A stretch of 64,000 bases of DNA from an uncultured Desulfobacter sp. (lineage in GTDB: Bacteria > Desulfobacterota > Desulfobacteria > Desulfobacterales > Desulfobacteraceae). The DNA lies in the NCBI RefSeq assembly GCF_963664415.1, contig NZ_OY761440.1, positions 1,674,001 through 1,738,000 of the forward strand, read 5' to 3'. The notes beneath the pieces were generated by a model. That model searched no databases. It was not told where the DNA came from and saw only the letters and a list, made by a program, of their open reading frames with translations. This document shows, in pieces, positions 37,962 through 46,107 of the stretch. Both the position numbers and the translations under genes were made by a program. Within the stretch, counting starts at the first letter, position 1. Each line of letters starts with the position of its first letter.

Positions 37962-37991
37962 TTGACTTGTAGACGCCTTGCAAAGACTATA
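37962..37991 (+). promoter_or_regulatory. Weak promoter candidate for the ParA/ParB-like pair
   Basis: TTGACT at 37962-37967 is followed after 18 bases by ACTATA, or after 20 by TATACG. Spacing or -10 match is imperfect either way. It would lie about 85 bases before the parA-like start. Confidence 0.25.
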
Positions 37992-38074
37992 CGAAGTGAT
38001 TATAACAGCCATGGAAAGAATTATGCCATATTACATATAATGACATCCGTTGGAGTCACAGAGATGGAGCTTAC

Positions 38075-38989
38075 ATGAGTCTAAAAATCATAGATCTTGA
38101 AACCACAAAAAAGATTCTAAACATTGAACTTCCTGTGCTTTATGAGAGAATTGCCGCAGGGCAGTACCCTTCGCTGACCAAGAGGAATAACAAAAGTTAC
38201 TACTCAGTCCATGACCTTGATACCATATTAAATAACCAGACAAAACAGATCGCAACTTTTATGAATATCAAAGGGGGGGTCGGTAAAACCACATTATCCA
38301 CAAACATGGCTGCAGGGTTGGCTCTCTCCGGTAAAAAAGTACTATTTCTTGACTTTGATCCACAGGCAAACGGCACAGTAATTGTAAGCGGCAAGGACAA
38401 TTTTGAAAAATCATTTTACAATTACCTGACAGGGGAAAAAGGACTTTCTGATCTCATATGTGATACCCAGATAGACAATCTGAAGTTCATCCCTTCAAAC
38501 ATGATTCTATTCAATTTTAATACTGCTAAATATGATCTGGCAACTCTGGGGAAATTTGAAGATGATCTGGATGAGATCAAAAACGATTTTGACGTCATTA
38601 TTGTTGACACGCCGCCCTCAACGTTCGGCCTTCTGGCTGTGCTGGGGGTCATTGTTTCCACGAATATCTATATCTGCGTCGAGCCAGGTTCTCTGAGTCT
38701 GGAGAATATGGGTATCATTTTTAAAGAAATTGCTGCGTTAAAACGGATATTGAACCAGGAACCGATCGTAAAAGTACTGTTAAACAAACTGGACAACCGA
38801 ACTAAAATTTCCAGTGAAAGCAATAAACTTCTCCAAAGCACCTTCAATGATAGAATGGCAGACAGTACCATACGTATCAACACCAAGTTCATTGAAGCCT
38901 CAGCCAATTATCAATCTATTTTTGAGCACCATTTGAAAAGTGCTGAAGATATTATAAAACTGATCATTGAATTTAGATGGGGGGTATAA
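38075..38989 (+). CDS. ParA-type P-loop ATPase with N-terminal DNA-binding segment
   Basis: A 304-residue protein. The first 55 residues look like a small helix-turn-helix of MerR or plasmid ParA type (ILNIELPVLYERIAAG, then YYSVHDLD). The rest is a deviant-Walker ATPase: KGGVGKTT at residues 66-73, with the signature first lysine, FLDFDPQAN near 91-99 and VIIVDTPPS near 175-183. Such ATPases dimerise on ATP, bind DNA or membranes and position cargo, classically plasmids or chromosomes, but also secretion and chemotaxis complexes. GGAG about seven bases before the ATG supports the start. Its stop overlaps the ParB-like start by one base, so the two are co-translated. It is transcribed away from the giant gene. 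Whether it segregates DNA, positions the export machine or regulates transcription cannot be told from sequence. Confidence 0.88.
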   Translation: MSLKIIDLETTKKILNIELPVLYERIAAGQYPSLTKRNNKSYYSVHDLDTILNNQTKQIATFMNIKGGVGKTTLSTNMAAGLALSGKKVLFLDFDPQANGTVIVSGKDNFEKSFYNYLTGEKGLSDLICDTQIDNLKFIPSNMILFNFNTAKYDLATLGKFEDDLDEIKNDFDVIIVDTPPSTFGLLAVLGVIVSTNIYICVEPGSLSLENMGIIFKEIAALKRILNQEPIVKVLLNKLDNRTKISSESNKLLQSTFNDRMADSTIRINTKFIEASANYQSIFEHHLKSAEDIIKLIIEFRWGV

Positions 38990-39813
38990 TGGGTTTTGGC
39001 GATCAGTTCAAGGAATCCTTTGGTGAAAAAATGCTGAACAGCATTATCACACAGGATGACATTAAAAATATCCCTTTGTCACAAATCGACTTCGATGACA
39101 CCCAATTTGAGTACCGGGTCACCAGAGACCTTGCGCCGCTGGTAGAATCGCTAAAAAAAGACGGTCAAAAAATCCCGGCGATAGTACGAAAAAAACAAAA
39201 CAAATACCAGCTGATCTGCGGATTCAGGCGTGCCCGGGCACTACAAGAAATCGGCACCTCCGCCATCAAGGCGTTTGTTTATGAAACGCTTTCAGACCAG
39301 GAAGCCCACCGCATCTCCATTATAGAAAATGAAGAGCGAAAAAACCTCAATGATATTGATCGCGCCAATGCCATCGTGAAATTAAAAAAAGAATCATTTA
39401 AAATTGATGATATCATCAACATTACAGGGCTTTCAGAGCGCTCCATTCACGATATCGCCAAACTGCTTGAAACGTCTGATATCATACAAAAGAATATAGA
39501 ACGGCTTGGACGCTCAAAAGCAATCCTCATCCATCGCCACAGGGAACTGTTCGCGTCTGATGATGCATTTAATGCTTTTATTCTCAGCGTTATAGAAAAA
39601 GAGATGTCCCGCAGAGAAATTCAAAACCATTTTAACCGATTAAAAGTAACACCCCGCAAAGCGCAATCAAAACGCGCTCCGATGACGTTTAACTTTCCAC
39701 TCCCTTCCAATATCAACTCCCGAAAAGGCGGTATCGTTATGACCGCAGAGACCAAGGCAGACCTCATTGACACACTTGAAAACTTTCTTGAGTTACTGAA
39801 AAAAGAAGCCTAA
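38989..39813 (+). CDS. ParB-like partner protein
   Basis: The frame opens at 38977, but the ATG at 38989 overlaps the ParA stop as TAATG and has a GGGGGG run four bases upstream, so I use it (274 residues). The N-terminal ParB/Srx-type nucleotide-binding domain has CGFRRARA at 77-84, matching the CTP-binding GERRWRA-type motif, and ENEERKNLN at 113-121 for the second motif. A helix-turn-helix follows (IDDIINITGLSERSIHDI, about 138-155), then a charged linker and a short C-terminal helix. In ParB proteins CTP drives clamping on parS DNA. No canonical parS was seen, but a perfect palindrome lies 32 bases beyond the stop. The pair is not of the usual chromosomal context (gidA/gidB). Confidence 0.85.
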   Translation: MGFGDQFKESFGEKMLNSIITQDDIKNIPLSQIDFDDTQFEYRVTRDLAPLVESLKKDGQKIPAIVRKKQNKYQLICGFRRARALQEIGTSAIKAFVYETLSDQEAHRISIIENEERKNLNDIDRANAIVKLKKESFKIDDIINITGLSERSIHDIAKLLETSDIIQKNIERLGRSKAILIHRHRELFASDDAFNAFILSVIEKEMSRREIQNHFNRLKVTPRKAQSKRAPMTFNFPLPSNINSRKGGIVMTAETKADLIDTLENFLELLKKEA

Positions 39814-39844
39814 CAAAACCATGTAAAATCTAAGACAGGGCATT

Positions 39845-39866
39845 GGACTGCTACCGGTAGCAGTCC
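39845..39866. promoter_or_regulatory. Perfect 22-bp palindrome downstream of the ParB-like gene
   Basis: Two 11-base arms, GGACTGCTACC and GGTAGCAGTCC, abut with no spacer. There is no T tract after it, so a simple terminator is unlikely. A ParB-type binding site or an operator would look like this; the function is inference. Confidence 0.6.
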
Positions 39867-39948
39867 GGCCATTGAAAACACATGATGTCCAAGAGTATAG
39901 ATATCTTATAACAGCCACAGATAGACCTGACACATCACCTGTTAGGCT

Positions 39949-39978
39949 TATAGTTCCGGTCATATGACTTGATACTTT
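39949..39978 (+). repeat. Left terminal inverted repeat of the IS630 element
   Basis: Begins TATAGTTCCGGTCATATGAC and is the exact reverse complement of 41356-41385. The outermost TA is part of the duplicated target. Confidence 0.93.
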
Positions 39979-41383
39979 ACCCCAAATCGTGTAGTATAGT
40001 CGCACTCGAAGTTTACCCAAGAGACAGAGTAACTATTCCAGTTACCTCGATCCTCAATTTTGTTCATCAAGAGCAGCATCGTCCCGCCAAAAGGCATCTT
40101 CAATATCACGAGTTTTCCTTATTAACCCAGCGCAGGTCTTGGCGGTAACCTTGCCAAACGCATTTTCAAGCTGCTGAATTAAATTATTCATTGTAAAATC
40201 ACAATTGCGGCCAATTTCATTTTTCACAATGCCCCAACATGTCTCTATTGGTTGTAACTCGGGATGATAAGGTGGTGTCCTTAAGACCTCATGCCCTTGT
40301 TTATCAGCTAGTTCGTCCAATAAATATGTCGGTTGCGGTCCAACTCTTGTCAAAATATCAACCAGTTCAGCCTTTAAGCAATCTTCCTTTACGGGAAAAT
40401 TATTTTTCTCCAACCAGGATCGAATTTTCTCCTTTTTACATAAAGGGGTTGGTGCTGAGACTGGTGACAAGACATTATGATAAGCAGCATTATCCATGAT
40501 TATTAGCGAGCGAGCAGGGATATTTGGAAGCAACTTTTCTTCAAACCACTTGGAGAACATCGCTTGATTCATCTGTCCGTGGTAGTCTCCAGTTTTTCGA
40601 GTGCTTTTGAAAGTCACCTTGGCACCGGAAACCCAACCGTCCTTAGTGATTGCATTCATTATTATCAAGCGTTCCCCTTTTTCGGTAGGCTTTTGAATCC
40701 ATGGCCCATCATCGTCGTAGTACCACACAAAATCCGTACTGTGATTTTTGTTCACATAGGACTCGTCCAGATAAACTTCAGGACGAATAGTCCCTTTGCC
40801 CTTTCGATTTGCCCTTTTTCTCCGGAGGTAGCGTTGTCTGGCTACCACAACATGGTCTTTTTCTTTAAACCGCTGAGTACGTATCCCTTTACCGAATGTA
40901 AATCCCCAACGATCAAGTGCCCGGCCTAATGTCCGGATGCTAAATTCCTGTTCAGGCGCAACTTCTTCGAGATACTGCCACAGCGTTTCAAGTGTCATAT
41001 ACGCACCTTCTTTATTGGCATTGCGTATGTATTCTCGAACAATTGTCTGCACCGAATCGGAAAGTGCTCGTTGTGGTCGTCCTCTATATATAATCAATTC
41101 GTTATCAAAATTTACACCACGGCTATGGTCGGCCATAGTCCTTTTCACCGTCGCTAAACCAAACCCAAGAGCATTTGACACCCTCTGCGCACTTAATTCT
41201 TTCTGTTCCTCAAGATCATCTATAGTGCGGTCAAAATATTTTTTTAAGGCCACTATTGCTTTTTTCTCTTCTGGTGTAAGCGCTTTGCCTTGGGCCATGG
41301 CTCTGCTCCTTATTTTAGGTAAACTTCGGAGCGATTATACTATATGAAATTGATGAAAGTATCAAGTCATATGACCGGAACTA
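39951..41383 (-). mobile_element. IS630-family insertion sequence, apparently intact
   Basis: The element holds one full transposase gene and is bounded by inverted repeats that, with the flanking TA, are identical over 30 bases (left 39949-39978, right 41356-41385). TA precedes the left end (39949-39950) and follows the right end (41384-41385), the expected TA target duplication of this family. Inside the repeats a second stretch is also shared (AGTATA, then CGAAGTTTACC). The element lies between the ParB-like gene and the export operon. Identical ends and an open transposase suggest a recent arrival. Confidence 0.92.
40054..41298 (-). CDS. IS630-family DDE transposase
   Basis: The 414-residue protein has an N-terminal helix-turn-helix (ELSAQRVSNALGFGLATVKR, about 35-54) and a DDE/Tc1-mariner-like catalytic core: D178 in YLDESYVN, D269 in IMDNAAYHN and E352 in HPELQPIETCW. 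All three catalytic residues and the PEL-P-IE signature are intact, so the enzyme is probably active. AGGAG about seven bases before the ATG supports the start. It is transcribed towards the ParB-like gene, against the flanking operons. Confidence 0.95.
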   Translation of the reverse strand: MAQGKALTPEEKKAIVALKKYFDRTIDDLEEQKELSAQRVSNALGFGLATVKRTMADHSRGVNFDNELIIYRGRPQRALSDSVQTIVREYIRNANKEGAYMTLETLWQYLEEVAPEQEFSIRTLGRALDRWGFTFGKGIRTQRFKEKDHVVVARQRYLRRKRANRKGKGTIRPEVYLDESYVNKNHSTDFVWYYDDDGPWIQKPTEKGERLIIMNAITKDGWVSGAKVTFKSTRKTGDYHGQMNQAMFSKWFEEKLLPNIPARSLIIMDNAAYHNVLSPVSAPTPLCKKEKIRSWLEKNNFPVKEDCLKAELVDILTRVGPQPTYLLDELADKQGHEVLRTPPYHPELQPIETCWGIVKNEIGRNCDFTMNNLIQQLENAFGKVTAKTCAGLIRKTRDIEDAFWRDDAALDEQN

Positions 41384-41385
41384 TA
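41356..41385 (-). repeat. Right terminal inverted repeat of the IS630 element
   Basis: Ends GTCATATGACCGGAACTATA on the plus strand, the exact reverse complement of the left repeat at 39949-39978. Confidence 0.93.
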
Positions 41386-41466
41386 GTTCGAAAAAATATT
41401 AAAATATATTAGAAACTTAACCATACTTTCTTGTAAAATTTTTCTATATTGTAAGAATATTGTAAG

Positions 41467-41496
41467 TTGTCAAGGGAATCCGCTTCCCTATATAAT
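41467..41496 (+). promoter_or_regulatory. Promoter of the export operon with an internal dyad
   Basis: TTGTCA at 41467-41472 and a perfect TATAAT at 41491-41496 are 18 bases apart, about 52 bases before the TolC-type ATG at 41548. The spacer holds an inverted repeat (AGGGAA, five bases, TTCCCT) at 41473-41489, a plausible operator exactly where RNA polymerase binds. The promoter begins 82 bases outside the IS element, so it is native to the locus rather than supplied by the element. Confidence 0.6.
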
Positions 41497-41547
41497 TATC
41501 AGACTTTAAATTATATTTTCACATTACATTCATATTCAGGGGAAAAA

Positions 41548-43068
41548 ATGAAGCGAATTGAAAATTTCACCGACCATCTGTATATCTGGTGCTTTTATAC
41601 AGGGCTTGCGCTTCTTTTAACAGCCGGCAGCCCGCCTGCACATGCGATTGACGACTTTTCGCTGACGCTGTCCATCGAGGATTTCGTCCAGCGAGTCAAA
41701 GAAAAAAACGAATACATCAAAAGTCAAAGTCTGGAATGGGCCATCAGCCAGGAAGCGGTTAGAAACTCAAAGTCCATTTTTGAACCCGAGTTTTTCGCAT
41801 CCTATGACTACAATGACGAGACCGACTTTCAAAGGACGGCATTCTCAAGTGGAACGGTTCAAGAGAGAACCAATGCATATGCTTTGGGTATAGCGGGGCT
41901 CACCCCTTTGGGAACCCAGATACAGCTGGGACACACCCTTGAAGATCTGACAAATGACTTTGACCTGGAAGACAATCATGAATACAGGGGATTTCTTGGC
42001 ATAAGCCTGGTGCAGCCCATTCTTAAAAACTGGGGAGTAGAAACCACACGGGCCAACATCGAAATTTCAAAAAACAATGCCGCGATTTCATTTCAGGATT
42101 ATCGAAAGAAAACCATGGAAATTGTAGGGAACGGGATAATTTCGTTTTGGGATTTGTACCGGTCTATGGAAGTCATAAAAATACTCCGGGAATCGGTGAA
42201 TGTAACCGAACAATTGCTTAAAGATACAAAGGCCAGGGTCAGGGCGGGCAAACTGGCCGAAACAATGATTTACGAAGCCATGGCCGGTGTAAACAACAGA
42301 AAAGCCCTTCTTTTTGAAGCCCGCCAGCAACTGGTGGCCAACAGGGCAAAACTTAAAAATTATATCTCTTACACCGGACACTACGACGATGAAACCGTCA
42401 CTATCGACGCAACCCTGGACACAAAAATCCCTGAACTTGATTTTGATCTCATGATAGAAAATGCCAGGCAGAATCGCCCCGAATATATCTCAGCCCAGAT
42501 TAAAAAAGGCAGGGAAAAAATACGCGTCTCTTACGCCAAAAATCAAACCCTTCCCGACCTGGATTTAAAGGCATCCTATGGATACGCCAGCCATGATGGT
42601 GCCGGCAAAGACTCCCTGGAAAGGACCCTTGATGATGAATATACGGTATGGAGCCTCGGCTTTGAATTTAGAATACCGATATTGGGGGGAGAAAAAACAA
42701 AAAGCGAACTGGCTGCGGCACAGCATCGTCAAGCCCAGGCCGACCTGGAACTGAACGCCGTTAAAGTCGCTCTCAACAATGACCTGACGTCCGTCATAAA
42801 AAATGTGATCCACATCAACGAACAGGTGCAGAGCAACACCGAAGCCGCCCATTATTATCAAATTATCCTGGAAACGGAAATAGCCAGGATGAAGGCGGGA
42901 AAAAGCAACAGCAGGATCGTATTGCAAAAGGAAGAGGACTATATTGAGGCCAAAGAAGCACGGCTGACCAGCCAAGTCAACTATCAAAAAGCGCTCATGG
43001 GGTTAAGGATGATCGATGGCACCCTCCTGGCAGTTTATAATATTGAAGAGAAAGACGATAAAAAATGA
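41548..43068 (+). CDS. TolC-family outer membrane channel protein
   Basis: The frame extends back to 41467, but that start would overlap the promoter; the ATG at 41548 follows AGGGGA and opens a signal peptide (MKRIENF, a hydrophobic stretch with LALLLTAG, cleavage likely after PAHA). The mature protein of about 470 residues has the two-fold helical pattern of outer membrane efflux proteins: heptad-rich hairpins such as ELAAAQHRQAQADLELNAVKV duplicated across the protein, and short beta segments rich in aromatic residues. Trimers of this family form the channel through the outer membrane in type I secretion and efflux. It is the first gene of a five-gene operon with adaptors and a SecA-like motor, and overlaps the next gene by four bases (ATGA). 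Confidence 0.9.
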   Translation: MKRIENFTDHLYIWCFYTGLALLLTAGSPPAHAIDDFSLTLSIEDFVQRVKEKNEYIKSQSLEWAISQEAVRNSKSIFEPEFFASYDYNDETDFQRTAFSSGTVQERTNAYALGIAGLTPLGTQIQLGHTLEDLTNDFDLEDNHEYRGFLGISLVQPILKNWGVETTRANIEISKNNAAISFQDYRKKTMEIVGNGIISFWDLYRSMEVIKILRESVNVTEQLLKDTKARVRAGKLAETMIYEAMAGVNNRKALLFEARQQLVANRAKLKNYISYTGHYDDETVTIDATLDTKIPELDFDLMIENARQNRPEYISAQIKKGREKIRVSYAKNQTLPDLDLKASYGYASHDGAGKDSLERTLDDEYTVWSLGFEFRIPILGGEKTKSELAAAQHRQAQADLELNAVKVALNNDLTSVIKNVIHINEQVQSNTEAAHYYQIILETEIARMKAGKSNSRIVLQKEEDYIEAKEARLTSQVNYQKALMGLRMIDGTLLAVYNIEEKDDKK

Positions 43069-44207
43069 TGATAAAAAAAGCTGTATTTACCTTTACCCTA
43101 TTGATGGTTTTATCCTCTGCAAATGCCCGGACAATTGAGGTAAACGGATTTACAGAAGCGATACATGATGTTTTGCTGGGCGCAGAAGATGCCGGGGTTA
43201 TCCGGAAAATCGATATTGAGGTCGGAAGCCGAGTAAAAAAAGGGCAGGTCCTTTTTTCACTGGCCCACAGACTTGAACAGCTTGAAGTCGACCGTAGGGC
43301 CGTCACCATGAAAAGCCATGCGGAACTTGAATCAGCGCAAGCCAAAGTCAACACCCTGAACGCCATATTCAAATCCAACAAAGCGCTGTACATGGAAACA
43401 AAATCCATCAGCAAAGAGGAACTGGACACCCTTGCACTTGAACTGCTGACAGCCAAGGCAGATTTGAAACGGATGAAAGCAAATAAAGACCGGGAAAAAA
43501 TAGAATATCAGATTGCCCGTGAATTATTGGAACGTAAGATTATAAAATCTCCGATCAACGGTATCGTGACCGAAGTGTTGTCTGACCCGGGTGAAAGCTA
43601 CGAACCGCCCGCCCCTGTCCTGAGGCTGGTCAGTACCGATCCCTGCCTTTTTGTCTGCAATGTTGAAGAGACAGCGGCGGCCTTTCTGAGCCAGGGCGAC
43701 ATGGTTTCCTTAAAAATAAACTCCGGATCAGGCACCAAGACCCGGTCGGGCGAAGTCATGTTCATATCTCCGGTGGCGGATCCCGGTTCGGGCCTGCTCC
43801 AGGTCAGGATAAAATTCCAAAACAAAAAAGAACCCTTAAGACCCGGGATTGCCGGAACCCTGATGATTGAACCCCATGTAAAAGAATCTGTAAAAAAAGA
43901 GCCCGAGTTGGTGTCAGGGGATTTACATGCTGTAAAAACGATCCCACCCAAAGAGGGTAACCCGGAATTAACCGGGATCGTCACAGCTACCACTTTGATG
44001 GTTAGAGAAACAGCCCAAAAAGATGGAAAACTTTTGGGGAAACTACCCAAAGGAACACAGGTCACGATCCGGCAAGCCACCCTGCCCTGGTACTGCATTG
44101 AGTTTAAAGGCAACAAAGCATTTGCTTCAGGCCAATACATTGCCCTTGGCCCTGGGTTGGAAAACACATCTCTTAACAAAACATCTGAAGCGAATTCACC
44201 GAGATAA
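43065..44207 (+). CDS. Periplasmic adaptor (HlyD/RND type) with C-terminal SH3 domain
   Basis: The 380-residue protein begins with a Sec signal peptide (KKAVFTFTLLMVLSSANA). It then has the membrane-fusion-protein order: lipoyl half (GVIRKIDIEVGSRVKKGQVLF), a helical hairpin (about residues 75-155), the second lipoyl half (RKIIKSPINGIVTEVLSDPGE), and a beta-barrel domain. From about residue 300 to the end lies a bacterial SH3-like domain (TLMVRETAQKDGKLLGKLPKGTQ), which is unusual for adaptors and could contact peptidoglycan. The start overlaps the TolC-type stop as ATGA. It should join an inner-membrane component to the TolC-type channel. As a soluble or loosely attached adaptor it is distinct from the two membrane-embedded adaptors encoded next. 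Confidence 0.88.
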   Translation: MMIKKAVFTFTLLMVLSSANARTIEVNGFTEAIHDVLLGAEDAGVIRKIDIEVGSRVKKGQVLFSLAHRLEQLEVDRRAVTMKSHAELESAQAKVNTLNAIFKSNKALYMETKSISKEELDTLALELLTAKADLKRMKANKDREKIEYQIARELLERKIIKSPINGIVTEVLSDPGESYEPPAPVLRLVSTDPCLFVCNVEETAAAFLSQGDMVSLKINSGSGTKTRSGEVMFISPVADPGSGLLQVRIKFQNKKEPLRPGIAGTLMIEPHVKESVKKEPELVSGDLHAVKTIPPKEGNPELTGIVTATTLMVRETAQKDGKLLGKLPKGTQVTIRQATLPWYCIEFKGNKAFASGQYIALGPGLENTSLNKTSEANSPR

Positions 44208-44212
44208 ACATT

Positions 44213-46084
44213 GTGGCAGAACATATAAACCATCAGGAGAGAACAGATCATTTCAAAAATGCCCTGACGCAATGCCGTAATACCGCAGGCATCCAGGGGC
44301 CGCCAAAACTCTTCTGGGCTCAATTCCTCAAAACAGCAACCCTTGTTGCCCAAGCACGATACAGCCTGGTGTGCATTCTAAGGCCTGATACTCAAAACTG
44401 GATCGTTGCCGGACTCCATCCACCCAAAGCCCAAGATCTATTAAAAACCCCGGGACTGATGACGGATGTTGAACAATTATGCAGTAACGCCCAGGTGCAG
44501 GGTGATGCCACCGGTCAAATAGATATTCCTCCCAAAGGGAACCCCGCAGGACTTGAAGCTATCCGCCTTGAACTGCAAGAAGAAGAGCCTCCCGCTGTGG
44601 CCGTGTTTATCAGTGAAAATAAAAACCAGACAGAGACATCTTTGCCTTGCACCCGACTTCATGCCATTGCCGGGATTCCCCTTATATACCAGCTGCGGCA
44701 AAAATTACGCCAAAGCCGGATAGATGCGTCACGATTTTCCAAGGTGCTGGATGTAGCTCTTGAGATTAACAGCCAGGAACGGTATATGGCTGCGGCCATG
44801 GCGTTTTGCAACGAAATTGCGGCCCGCTACGCATTCGACCGGGTGAGCCTGGGCTGGGCCACAGGCGGTTATATCCGGGTCCAGGCCATCAGTCATATTG
44901 AAAAATTCGAAAAAAAAATGGCCGTGGTCCAGGATCTTGAAAAAGTGATGGAAGAATCCGTATGCCAGGATGTTGAAATCATTTTCCCGGCACCCTTGGA
45001 AAACACATCTGTCATGCGGCATCATGACGCTTTTGCAAAAGCGAATCAGCTCCGGGCATTGGCCACGTTTCCCATACGCTTAAACAATAAAATTACCGGT
45101 GCCCTGACCTGCGAACGGATCGACGCAAATCCCTTTGACCAGGAAACAGTGTCGACCATCAGCCTTATCTGCGAGCAGTCGGCACGGCACCTTCATGATC
45201 TCAAGGCCGGGGACCTGTGGTTTGGTGCCAGGCTGGCAGCCGGTGCAAGAAAAAAACTGGCCGGACTTATAGGCGTTGAAAACACCCTTGCCAAAGCAGG
45301 CGGGGTACTGCTGGCCCTCCTTGTGGCTGTATTGATTTTCACCAAAGTAATTTTTCGTATAGAAGCTCCTTTTGTCATCCAGGCAGACCGTGTCGCCTAT
45401 CTGCCGGCTGCTTTTGACGGTTATATCGACCAGGTAAAGGTGAATGTTGGCGACATTGTCAATCAAGGAGCTATTATGCTCACCCTGGACACCCGGGAAC
45501 TTCTTCTGGAAGAATCCAATGCAGTGGCCAACCAAGTGCGCCACGACAGGGAGGCACAAAAGGCAAGAGCGTCCAATTACCTGTCAGAAATGAAAATCTC
45601 CCAGGCCCTTTCCGCCCAGGCCCGGGCACAATTAAAAATTGTCCGGTACCACCTTAAAAATGCGCAGGTTCGCGCCCCGTTTGCGGGGGTTGTCGTTGAA
45701 GGGGAACTTGAAAAAATGCTGGGTGCCCCTGTACGCAAGGGCGATGTGTTATTCAAACTTGCAAAGTTAGATCAAACCTATGTGGAGCTGGATGTGGATG
45801 AAAAAGATATTCATTACATCCGGAAAAATGCCGCCGGACAGATCGTCTTTATCAGCCAGCCCAGATTCAAGTACGACGTTTCTGTCAAAAGGGTTGACCC
45901 TGTGGCAGTATCCAAGGAAGAGGGAAATAAATTCATTGTCCGGTGTGAGTTCACACAAAACCCGGCAGACTGGTGGCGTCCGGGTATGAGCGGCATTGCC
46001 AAAATCAATGCCGGGAAAAAAAGCATTGCCTGGATCATCACCCGGCGAACCATTGATTTTTTCAGACTGTTTTTATGGTGGTGA
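44213..46084 (+). CDS. Inner-membrane HlyD adaptor with cytoplasmic GAF domain
   Basis: The 623-residue protein starts with GTG five bases after the previous stop. The first 330 residues are cytoplasmic: an unrecognised N-terminal part, then a GAF domain at about 170-332 (ALEINSQERYMAAAMAFCNE, then RALATFPIRLNNKITGALTCE). One transmembrane helix follows at about 361-383 (LLALLVAVLIF). The periplasmic part has both lipoyl halves (FDGYIDQVKVNVGDIVNQGA and APFAGVVVEGELEKMLGAPV), a short hairpin and a beta-barrel domain ending in WWRPGMSG. GAF domains bind small ligands or partner proteins, so this looks like an adaptor whose assembly or gating could be controlled from the cytoplasm. Typical type I adaptors such as HlyD have only a short cytoplasmic tail. 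No catalytic function is predicted. Confidence 0.87.
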   Translation: MAEHINHQERTDHFKNALTQCRNTAGIQGPPKLFWAQFLKTATLVAQARYSLVCILRPDTQNWIVAGLHPPKAQDLLKTPGLMTDVEQLCSNAQVQGDATGQIDIPPKGNPAGLEAIRLELQEEEPPAVAVFISENKNQTETSLPCTRLHAIAGIPLIYQLRQKLRQSRIDASRFSKVLDVALEINSQERYMAAAMAFCNEIAARYAFDRVSLGWATGGYIRVQAISHIEKFEKKMAVVQDLEKVMEESVCQDVEIIFPAPLENTSVMRHHDAFAKANQLRALATFPIRLNNKITGALTCERIDANPFDQETVSTISLICEQSARHLHDLKAGDLWFGARLAAGARKKLAGLIGVENTLAKAGGVLLALLVAVLIFTKVIFRIEAPFVIQADRVAYLPAAFDGYIDQVKVNVGDIVNQGAIMLTLDTRELLLEESNAVANQVRHDREAQKARASNYLSEMKISQALSAQARAQLKIVRYHLKNAQVRAPFAGVVVEGELEKMLGAPVRKGDVLFKLAKLDQTYVELDVDEKDIHYIRKNAAGQIVFISQPRFKYDVSVKRVDPVAVSKEEGNKFIVRCEFTQNPADWWRPGMSGIAKINAGKKSIAWIITRRTIDFFRLFLWW

Positions 46085-46107
46085 TGCATTGTGAGGGGTA
46101 ATTAAAC

